Source of the DNA: Alisma plantago-aquatica
Taxonomy: Eukaryota; Streptophyta; Magnoliopsida; Alismatales; Alismataceae
Assembly (NCBI GenBank): GCA_963693085.1
Contig: OY856411.1
Coordinates: 1,351,099,550 to 1,351,163,549 of the forward strand
Length of the DNA stretch: 64,000 bases
Direction: 5' to 3'
The first letter of the stretch is position 1, and each line of letters starts with the position of its first letter. Below, piece after piece: positions 50,109 to 58,299 of the stretch. Below the pieces are notes generated by a model. It did not search any database and was not told the DNA's origin. It worked only from the letters and a program-made list of their open reading frames with translations. The translations under genes were made by a program, and so were the position numbers.

Positions 50109-50285
50109 AAAAAGGCAAACATTTAGCATTTGTATTAACTAGAAAAAGGCAAACATTTAGCATTTGTATTAACCAGAAAAAGGCAAACATTTAGTATTTG
50201 TATTAACTAGAAAAAGGCAAACATTTAGCATTTGTACTAACCAGAAAAAGGCAAACATTTAGCATTTGTATTAACTAGCATTTGT
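50109..50285. repeat. 34-bp minisatellite in the CACTA
   Basis: About five copies of a 34-bp unit with core AGGCAAACATTTAGCATTTG followed by TATTAACTAGAAAA, with few substitutions. It lies between the transposase remnant and the start of the protease-type gene, so in the latter's promoter or leader. Confidence 0.92.
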
Positions 50286-50309
50286 AAAAAAATATAAACA
50301 TACATGTCT

Positions 50310-51165
50310 CTAAAATTGTGATCTTTTATCAATTAACAATCCTTCATTGTGATCTCTGCGCACATATAAGTCATCATTAGCTTCAATATTTTGTGGAGTT
50401 GGCAACCCAACTGAGAATGGACTGGAGTCATCATACTTATCATAGTACTCTTCTTCATCTATAGGATCTTCAATGAACTGTCTTTTACCATGAAGAACAA
50501 CCGACCATTTATCATTTGCAGGATCATCGATATAGAATATTTGTTTCGCCTGTGATGCCAATATGAATGGTTCACCCTTCTCGCCAATCTTTTCAAAGTT
50601 CACCAAAGTGAAACCCAATTCATCCACTATAACTCCTTTGGTGTTATCAACCCAATTACATTTAAAGAGAGGAATTCTGAAATCTATGTAGTCAAACTCC
50701 CATATGTCTTCAATGAAACCGTAATATGACATTTTAGCTTCACGTGGACTCTTATCCTTTACACTTGCAAAATACATAGTCGATGCTTGAAGAGTGACCC
50801 CACTGTTTTGGATGACACTCTTATCATCTTGGCGCTTTGTGTAATATGTGAACCCATTAATGTCAAACCCTTCATAAGACAGGAGGTGGATCAATGTGCT
50901 CTACCCTACAACTATCCAACATCGCATCAACAATGTCTACTTGAACTGGTTCGTTCACATCTACGTCATCGGAGGCAATTTCTTCTTCTACCCAAGCACT
51001 GCTATCGACATCTACTAGTTTTGAGTTTGAAATCTCTCCATGCCAGTGCCATTCTGTATAGCCTTGTACAATCCCATTGCACGTGACATGACTTTTGATT
51101 TCCTCACCAGTGTTGACTTTCAAATTGTTACCGCAATGCCTACATGGACAGTAGAACCTATCTGT
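50310..51165 (-). pseudogene. CACTA TNPD-type transposase remnant, catalytic core deleted
   Basis: The minus-strand exon start near 51165 (RFYCPCRHCGNN ... SHVTCNGIVQGYTEWHWHGE) is the N-terminal transposase-associated zinc region (PF13963). Around 50895 it passes straight into the C-terminal DUF4216 region (GFDINGFTYYTKRQD; SYYGFIEDIWEFDY; FKCNWVDNTKGV; PFILASQAKQIFYIDD; KWSVVLHGK), with a frame change at the join. The whole transposase_21 catalytic part, normally well over 1 kb, is missing. The C-terminal frame 50894-50310 (194 codons) is open. Confidence 0.85.
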
Positions 51166-51185
51166 AGGTTTTTTCCTATGTTCCT

Positions 51186-51332
51186 ATGTAAGTGTATAAT
51201 GTGTATTGGGTTTTCGAGAAAATTTCGGCAGCATTTCCCCGTTGTTCTCTAAGTACATATGTACTTAGAGAACAAACGGGGAAATGCTGCCAAAATTTTC
51301 TCGAAAACCCAATACACATTATACACTTACAT
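51186..51332. repeat. 147-bp near-perfect inverted repeat without loop
   Basis: Arms 51186-51258 and 51259-51332 are complementary except for one mismatch and one bulged base, and meet at AAGTACATATGTACTT. On the minus strand it sits just upstream of the transposase-associated exon, in an intron or leader. Confidence 0.95.
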
Positions 51333-51699
51333 CCTAAGTGAGATTAGGTGTTCAAGAACAGTCCCAAACTAAGGACTATCCAAGATTTACTCCTAATGAG
51401 TAAATCTTGGACGGGTTTCTAGGCCAACAAACACAATAATCGATATGTACATGTTAGGGTTTCATCACAATTAATGTTAGCGTTTCATCACAATTGATGT
51501 TAGTGTTTCATTAATGTTAGGTTTAATCAAATCAAATTAGGATGCTAGAATTGACAAGTTTAAATCTTATTTCAACATGCATCACAATTTACTGAATTAA
51601 GTCAAACATTAGAATTAGAAGCACAAATATATGCAAGCAAAAAATTTGTTCATATCCTAGGATTTACATAAAGAATTACATAAAAATTTGTTCATATCC

Positions 51700-51806
51700 T
51701 TACCAACAGCAAGCACGGCCGTGGCTGTGTTGGCCTACCACGGACGTGCCGGATAGCACGACCGTGGTAGGCCAACACAGCCATGGCCGTGCTTGCATGT
51801 TGGTAA
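51700..51806. repeat. Inverted repeat with 44-bp arms and 18-nt loop
   Basis: Left arm 51700-51743 and right arm 51762-51806 pair with about two differences (TTACCAACA...GCACGGCCGTGGCTG and complement). The CACGGCCGTG core also occurs near the left CACTA end. A small separate hairpin (CCAAGATTTACTC / GAGTAAATCTTGG) lies at 51388-51418. Confidence 0.94.
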
Positions 51807-52154
51807 ATAGCTAGGGAGAAGGAAGCAAAGAGGTAGCGCTACCTGGAGCTAGCGTGGAAAGCGCGGCGGCGAGCGGCGACAGCAGTGGAGGCGGAAGAAG
51901 AGAGAGCAGAGCGGCGGGCAGTGAACCAGCAGTAGTGACACCGGGAATGAGCAGAGGAGAGTAGAGCAGCAGTGGAAGCGGCGAGTAGAGGTGCACCAGC
52001 AGCATTGGCGGCGGCGAGCGGGGAAGCACCAGCAGTAGCGGCGGTGAGCAACAGCGGGGTCGTCGGGTGATTTCAGGAGAGCGGCGGTAGCAACACAACA
52101 ATATCGTGATGAAATAGGAAGAAAGGGGGAAGAGCCGGGTGATCGGGATTATTA
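51807..52154 (-). other. GC-rich CACTA 5' region
   Basis: GGCGGC/GCAGCAG-rich stretch between the hairpin and the right subterminal array, probably promoter or a leader exon of the minus-strand genes. The overlapping ORFs are Ala/Ser/Leu-rich, unrelated to known domains, and not supported. Confidence 0.5.
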
Positions 52155-52609
52155 AGTTGGTCAACGACATCGACTATCTATAAAACCGACACCTATTATG
52201 ATTTAGCATCGGTTGATAGTAAAACACTGACACCCAACTAGACAACCTTTACCCTAAATTATTTGGCGGGAACCATTATCAGCGTCGGTTATCGAAGGAT
52301 AACTGACACTGAAAGTGGGACTTTTCACACAAATTTTCATTTTAAATAGGCATCGGTGAATTATTAAAAGACCGACGTTGTAGGTAACCTAAAATGTTTT
52401 CGCTCGAAAATTGGATTTCACGGGCAATTTTAGGCGTCAGTCTGTTATAACCAGCCGACGTTGAATACAAAGTGGTACCCGTGTCTGGCTGGTCTTCGAA
52501 TATAGACGTCAGTTTGCATAAATAACCGACGTATAATATTATAGGCGTCAGTTTTCCTAAATAACCGACGCCCAGAAAAGTGACACTGAATGCTGTTTCT
52601 GTAGTAGTG
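52155..52609. repeat. CACTA right terminus and subterminal hairpin array
   Basis: About seven hairpin units (for example GCGTCGGTTATCGAAGGATAAC, GGCGTCAGTTTTCC...AACCGACGCC) mirror those at the left end, closed by the terminal repeat at 52592-52609. Confidence 0.88.
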
Positions 52610-52930
52610 TGGGAGACCGTTGTCTGCCGCTAGGAGGACAACATCAACCAAAAGTCCCTGATAGGAGGAGATGCTGAAGAAGACGAGGGTCATGGCTATA
52701 GTCTTTGGTGTAGACTAGGAGGGGCAACAATCATACCCAGTCCCAATGCAACTAGGATTCAGAGTTGCGCAGCTACAATGATGAGGATTGTTGCTGGATT
52801 TGCTCCAGGACCAGTTATATCCTTGAAACCATCCTTTCTACATTATAGTTATTGACGCAATCTGATAGTCATGGAAATATAGTAGATAATTTTTTTTTCA
52901 CTTCTTGCTCTATAATCATATTTCCCTACA
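52610..52930 (+). repeat. B3 5' LTR, piece 3 (U5 end)
   Basis: Resumes at GGGAGACCGTTGTCTGCCGC, homologous to GGGAGATTTCTGCCGC of B2, and runs to TTTCCCTACA. It completes a roughly 2.2 kb LTR. Confidence 0.82.
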
Positions 52931-53053
52931 GTGACAACAGAGCCAACATCAATCTATTATATTATAGGATAATTGATATGATTGGATTACAATTTGGTGT
53001 TCTATAATTACATGTGATATGAATAAAATCTTATCAAATCCAAACACCACAAT
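52931..53053 (+). other. B3 leader with degraded primer-binding site
   Basis: TGACAACAGAGCC (52932-52944) aligns with TGGCATCAGAGCC of B2 with two or three changes. The following 100 bp match the B2 leader (ATATTATAGGATAATTGATATGAT). Cut by Gypsy D at 53054. Confidence 0.78.
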
Positions 53054-53742
53054 TGTAACATCCCTGACCTGGGTTATGAACTAACCCTAGGTGTTTTGCC
53101 TAAATATGTAATTAAATCCTTGTGATTATCTTTTTTCATGTAATTAAGTTTCTAAGGAACATACATTTTCATTTCTGTCATTTTAAAAACAATGTTGTAG
53201 AATTTTTTGGTAATGCAGGGGCCTATGTGCAAATTACCCAGTTAAAGGGTGTAACTTGCAAATTTCACAATTTAAGGTGTTCCTATGATAATGAGACATC
53301 ATATGAGTAAATATGATGAGGTAAGATGGATTTCCCAAGCTTGGGCATCAAGATGCAGCTTGTGGAATGATCCTTGTGCTTAAAAACCCTAAATTGGAGT
53401 AAAGTGCAATTTACCCAATTTAAGGGGTGCAACTTGTAAAATACATCATCTAGAACATCTCTTATGACTCTTGTCATCATTTAGAGTACAAATGATGAAA
53501 GGGACACATCAATGAATAAACAGATAAGAAAAATGATCTTGTGCATAAAATTCACCATGTATGTGTAAGAGGACCTTCATGTGTAAACCCTAGTTGAAGG
53601 TTGATCTTTTCTACCCTTACATCTTGAATAGTGATGAACTTTGCTTAAGTTTAGATGGCTTGGACGTGCCTTAGAAATAAGGAGGGACTTAGATGAGAAT
53701 CCCATGCTTTAGAGGTCCTTATGGTGCAAAATGGCCTTAAGG

Positions 53743-53750
53743 TATATAAG
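53743..53750 (+). promoter_or_regulatory. Probable TATA box in LTR D
   Basis: TATATAAG in AAGGTATATAAGTCTTT, about 690 bp into the LTR, conserved at 62255-62262. Followed by a C/T-rich stretch (CTCTTCACTTCTCTTC), a common plant transcription start setting. Confidence 0.6.
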
Positions 53751-54275
53751 TCTTTTTCCTAGCAAACCAAGTAAACGATTCCTCATTCTCTTCACTTCTC
53801 TTCTTTCTCAAAACGACCAAGGCTGAGCTCTGGAGCTCAGGAGATGATCAACTAGGAGCTAAGGTGAGAAGAACCATCCTCAAGCTCGGATTCTTGCATG
53901 AATTCATCTTTTAAGGTTGGTTTTGTGGATAATTCACTTAGCTTTCTTGTTCTAGCCATCTTTTCCCAACTTTTCCTTGGAGAAAAACCCTTGGCCGACC
54001 TGTGGAGCTCAAGACACCATTAAAGACTTGAAGCTTGGAGGCTTGGATCTCAAGGAACGACCTTAAGGTGGGTTTTATAATTCTAAACCTTTTGCTTTGT
54101 TATGCATAGTTTTATTCGTGCAAATAATAGTTGGTTCTTCTTCTTCCCCATCCTTCTTTGCACCCTTGCAAGATTTTTCGTGAAGAACAGACCTTGGTTT
54201 CAAGGTTGAAGACAAGGGGCGTTAATACCTATGTTTGTCCTTATCCAACTTTACTAAACGATCTTGGACTAATAG

Positions 54276-54440
54276 GTCAAACGATCTCACACTCGTTTCA
54301 GTCCAAACGGGTTCACACCCGTTTAGACTCCTTTGGGTTCACACCCGTTTAGACTTAAGAGGGTCCACACTCGTTTAAGGCCCAAATGGGTTCTAGGTCA
54401 TTTGAGGTTAAATGAGTTCAAGGTCATCTAAGAATCAAAT
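54276..54440 (+). repeat. Alternating AAACGGGT / ACCCGTTT block in LTR D
   Basis: CACTCGTTTCAG, CCAAACGGGTTCACACCCGTTTAG, TTTGGGTTCACACCCGTTTAG, CACACTCGTTTAAG and CCAAATGGGTTC follow in series. The same block is at about 62790-62950. Adjacent words are complementary and can form hairpins. Confidence 0.8.
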
Positions 54441-54866
54441 GGGTTGAAGGTTGAAGGTCAAACCCTAAACCAGTTAGCGATTTTCAAGGGTGATTATACT
54501 TAATCACTTGAAGGTGTAAATGGTCCAATGATGATCTTATTTAAACCATAATGGTAACTCAAGATATTAAGGGACCAAGTGATTAATGAATTGACCCATG
54601 ATGATTATCAATGGGTAAATTACCAAAATGCCCTTAAAAGGTTCAATTGAGTAATACCTTGTTTTAATCAAACCTTAATCACATGATAGTGATGAGTTGA
54701 GTTGTGTTAATCAATGAGGACTTAACCCAACCTAATATAGAGTGGTGTATTCACTATCTACTAGTTAGAGGAGAGAGAAAGTACCAATTATAATGGAAAC
54801 TCAAATAAAATACCTTCAATATACTTGAATGTGCAAGTTTAGGTATGATCCACTTATGCGAGATCA

Positions 54867-55166
54867 TAGTAAACCCTAATTCTAGGGTGAAGACATGTAA
54901 TGTGAATAGTAAACCCTAATTCTAGGGTGAAGACATGTAATATGAATAGTAAACCCTAATTCTAGGGTGAAGACATGTAATGTGAATAGTAAACCCTAAT
55001 TCTAGGGTGAAGACATGTAATGTGAATAGTAAACCCTAATTCTAGGGTGAAGACATGTAATGTGAATAGTAAACCCTAATTCTAGGGTGATGACATGTAA
55101 TGTGAATAGTAAACCCTAATTCTAGGGTGAAGACATGCAATGTGAATAGTAAACCCTAATTGATGA
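54867..55166 (+). repeat. 40-bp tandem repeat containing the telobox, LTR D
   Basis: Seven full copies and a partial eighth of a 40-bp unit. Each holds AAACCCTAATTCTAGGGT, a telomere-like AAACCCTAA facing a near-complement, followed by GAAGACATGTAATGTGAAT. The 3' LTR has the same copy number at 63378-63677, with the TATGA variant in copy 2 shared by both. Confidence 0.97.
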
Positions 55167-56751
55167 AAACTAGGGAAACCTAGCTCTTGAATGAGTAGGG
55201 AGATACAACTTCTTTAAATAAGTTATTTACTTTTATCAGTTGATTTAACCATGCATGTTTCTTCATAAGAATGATCATATCCAGGTATGGATGATGATAC
55301 TATATTCATTGAAAGCATGTTGTTAGCTTTATGAATAGTGATATATCCTGATGCCTTGTTAATAGCATTTTATAAGATTGATAGGCTGTGAGGGCCGTGA
55401 ATACCATCAAGGTCATGCTTAAGAGATGACTTGTGATGAGAATATTGAGAAATGACAATTGATGAGAGTTAGGCTTGTTACATTTAGTATTCTTCCTTCA
55501 TAGCTGCTATGCTAATGATTAATGTTTGAAAGCATGTATGATGATAAAAGAATACCGAAATGTACCTAATAATCAAGTTTAATCATACCATGTAGAGCCC
55601 TGATCATAGATCCATCATTGTCAGGAATTAAATGATGGTGAAACAGGTTTTCCTAAGGGAATTCCTGGAGCACATACTTTTGAATATGTGGGGTAATATG
55701 GATGTGAAATTCCTTACATACTAGTGAAGGAATTGATGTAGATGTATCTTTATTCTATCAATCCTTCACTATGTGTTTATGTCGGGGTGATGTAACACTA
55801 ATCTCCCGAGGAAATCTTTTATACCGCATCGATGAGAGATAAACAAGAAATCTTTCGATGGCAAAGAGAGTACAGAATGCCAATGTGACTCTAATAGCGA
55901 AGTACCAGAATACCCTGGTAAGCTATTGTAACAGAGACACTAGATGTCCTGCATGTTGATCCTCATACTAACTGAGGAAGATGAGGTCATAAGAATCTGG
56001 CTCTTTTGATGACCTATGTATGATACCGATGCGACTTAATAGTGATCGGTTGGAGTATGAGCGATATACCTCATCTCTGTAGGGCATAATGATGTTTGTA
56101 AAACATAATCAACCGCGTAGCATATCTGCTTAGGTTGAACCACGAAATACATTGGTTGATGATACATTACTTAGTATACATGTTTTTCATATTCCTTAAA
56201 TGTTGTTGTTCTAATTGATAACAATCTGCTGCTGATTACCTTAGAGCTTTTATTGCCTATGTTAGTCTTGGTTGCTATAATAAAGCTTCTGGCGAAGAGT
56301 TATAACTCTCGCTGGGACAATTATTTAAATTTGTCTCACCCCGTAGATTTCTACCTTTAGGTGGACGTCGAGGTCGAAGGAACCGATATGCAGGTGGACA
56401 GCAACAACAACAACGAATTCAGGAGCAGCAGTGACTTCAGGTGGAAACACTGTGCTGTCTAGTCTTATAGTCAGAATAGTCTTATGTCGTCTCTGTACAC
56501 TCAGGTCCTAGGAGTTTGTTGATCTGAGAATTTTGAAATCTTGAGATTTTGTATCATGAAGTATATAATCACTCGAGAAGTGATTTATTAGAGATGTAAA
56601 CAGTTCATCTTACTTTTATAAAAGGAGTTTCAGGTTTTTAAGATCTCATTTTCGAAAAGTTTTAATTTCTCGTGATTTTCATATTCCGCTGTTAATCGAA
56701 TCGCTTCCGCTATGTTTATCTTGTGTTTTGGAGATCAGAGCCCACAATTAG

Positions 56752-56764
56752 TGGTATCAGAGCT
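56752..56764 (+). other. Primer-binding site of Gypsy D (tRNA-Met)
   Basis: TGGTATCAGAGCT, five bases after the LTR end; same as in Gypsy E. Confidence 0.88.
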
Positions 56765-56877
56765 CTAGGTTCACTGAGTCTACAGAGACATAGGACTTAG
56801 AGTGTCAAGTCTATCCTTAGTACTTCTTTCTTATCTAATAGAGTGTTCTGCTCCTCAGGAGAAGAAGATAATTAAGG

Positions 56878-58299
56878 ATGTCTGGACCACAGGAGGAGTA
56901 CGAGGCCGAAAGTAGTGTTGCTGCGTCTCGGGAAGGTGCAAGGAACCTAGAAATAGAGCAACCTGTACCTGAGCCACCCAGAGAACCACCTCAGTTTGAC
57001 CCAGCTGACATGGGAAACCCAGCTGTTCAAACTATGTTCGGGCAGTTTATGACTGCTATGACACACATCACCGACAGGATGCCCATGCCTGCACCTAGGG
57101 CACCTGCCCAGCCTGAAGGACAAAGTATCGGTAAGACGTTCGAGCGACTTCGTTGTGTCGGAGCAACCAAGTACTTTGGAACGGCTGATCCTGCAGATGC
57201 CGATCTGTGGTTAACCGAGTTGGAGAAAGCTTTTAGAATCCTCAACATCCCAGAAGCTCAAAAGGTTAGACATGTTGTCTATCTTCTCAAGGGAAGTGCT
57301 GGTCACTGGTGGACCATGGAAGAGCAAAAGAGGCCTAGAGTGGAGATCTCGTGGGAAGATTTTCGTCGGGAATTTATCAATAGATATTTTCCAAAGACCT
57401 TCCTAGACGAGAAGATCTCTCAGTTTGAGAGATTGAGGCAAGGCATGATGAACATTAGTGAGTATGAAGCTAAGTTTATGGAGTTGTTGCGATTCTGTCC
57501 ACACATGGCTGCCACAGAAGAAGAAAGAATCATAAGGTTTGAGAAGGGTTTGAATGCCGACATGACTACTCCCGTGTCTGCACTAGAAAACCGGGAGAGA
57601 TTCTCTACCTTTGTTGAGTCAGTCCGAAGGATAGAGAGATCCGTAGTCGAGAAAATACAAACCCATAAAAGATATCCGCACTTCTATGGTTCTTCATCTA
57701 GAGACTTTAAGAAGCCTAGATTCTCTGCACCTACACCTCCACCACCCATAAGTAGTGCTCAGACACAGTGGACACCGAGTAGAGGCAGGGGACGAAGCCT
57801 ACCACTACAAGAGACTCACAGTTCAGCATCAATGTCAGTTACAGGACCACCCAGACCACAACAACTGGGGAGGAGCTGTTACAACTGTGGGAAGGTGGGA
57901 CATTTGATGAAGGACTGCAGGTCTAGGCCTGTCAGTGTGACACAGCCCCAGAGACAGAGTCAACAGGGATCACAGAGAAGGCAATCTCAAGGAGCAGCTC
58001 GAGGACATGCACAAGCGTCTCAAGCTGGATCATCAGCACCACCTCAACACCAGGCGACAATGAGGTTCTATGCTATGAACCCACCAGATGTAGTGGTCAA
58101 TCCACGGGTAGTGGCAGGTCCGATGGAACTTTTATATTCTGATATGTCTAAATCCTGCGTTGTATCTGTTCTGATTGACCCGGGTGCTACGCACTCCTTT
58201 GTTACTCAGAGAGTGATTCGTAACTGCAATATGACAATTAGTCATATGGCAGATAGCTTGTTTTTGGAGACTCCATTGAGTGGGTCTGTCGTTTTGTAG
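56878..58299 (+). CDS. Gypsy D gag with start of protease, 473 codons open
   Basis: The only long intact frame here. ATG at 56878 (MSGPQEEYEAES), preceded by purine-rich AGAAGATAATTAAGG. A retrotransposon gag domain covers about residues 85-260 (GKTFERLRCVGATKYFGT, LTELEKAFRILNIPE, GHWWTMEEQ, EFINRYFPKTFLDEKISQFERL). A Ser/Gln/Pro-rich basic linker follows, then zinc knuckle CYNCGKVGHLMKDC from residue 334. The protease begins at about residue 425, with active-site DPGATHSFV at 434. The frame then ends at TAG 58297-58299 inside the protease; the same frame continues after it, so gag and pol were one ORF. The Gag part could be translated; the protease could not. Confidence 0.88.
   Translation: MSGPQEEYEAESSVAASREGARNLEIEQPVPEPPREPPQFDPADMGNPAVQTMFGQFMTAMTHITDRMPMPAPRAPAQPEGQSIGKTFERLRCVGATKYFGTADPADADLWLTELEKAFRILNIPEAQKVRHVVYLLKGSAGHWWTMEEQKRPRVEISWEDFRREFINRYFPKTFLDEKISQFERLRQGMMNISEYEAKFMELLRFCPHMAATEEERIIRFEKGLNADMTTPVSALENRERFSTFVESVRRIERSVVEKIQTHKRYPHFYGSSSRDFKKPRFSAPTPPPPISSAQTQWTPSRGRGRSLPLQETHSSASMSVTGPPRPQQLGRSCYNCGKVGHLMKDCRSRPVSVTQPQRQSQQGSQRRQSQGAARGHAQASQAGSSAPPQHQATMRFYAMNPPDVVVNPRVVAGPMELLYSDMSKSCVVSVLIDPGATHSFVTQRVIRNCNMTISHMADSLFLETPLSGSVVL

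Larger units (their letters stand above)
45896..52609 (-). mobile_element. CACTA (En/Spm) transposon with Ulp1-type protease gene, internally deleted
   Basis: 6714 bp with inverted ends CACTACTACAAAAATAGC (45896-45913) and the complement of CACTACTACAGAAACAGC (52592-52609). The ends are followed by subterminal hairpin arrays on both sides. The flanking 3-bp TGA/TGG fits a 3-bp target duplication with one change, judged from the uninterrupted relative. Minus-strand genes: a gutted transposase (51165-50310) and a 14-exon ORF1-type gene with a C48 protease domain (50094-46635). It lacks the transposase core and so is non-autonomous. Confidence 0.93.
53054..56746 (+). repeat. 5' LTR of Gypsy D
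   Basis: About 3693 bp, TGTAACATCCCTGACC...CCCACA. The first 2.4 kb are repeated at 61566-64000 in the same order. Contains a TATA box, an AAACGGGT motif block and a 40-bp telobox tandem array. No genes. Confidence 0.93.

Noticed and set aside
51811..52170. 119-codon Leu/Pro/Ser-rich ORF near the CACTA right end
   Set aside because: Low-complexity translation of GGCGGC/CAGCAG-like DNA without domain or splice link to the transposon genes.
24052..53053. ACAAT flanks the left side of both B3 (24052-24056) and D (53049-53053), as if they were one target duplication
   Set aside because: The elements are unrelated, D lies inside B3, and B3's own right end is not in the window. Chance is the simplest reading.
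54131..54352. 73-codon ORF repeated at 62669-62863 with similar protein
   Set aside because: It is the same LTR DNA in two copies; the similarity follows from LTR identity and the frame is short and domain-free.
54867..55166. CRISPR-like look of regularly spaced repeats
   Set aside because: Units are contiguous 40-bp tandem copies with no unique spacers, in plant LTR DNA. It is a minisatellite.
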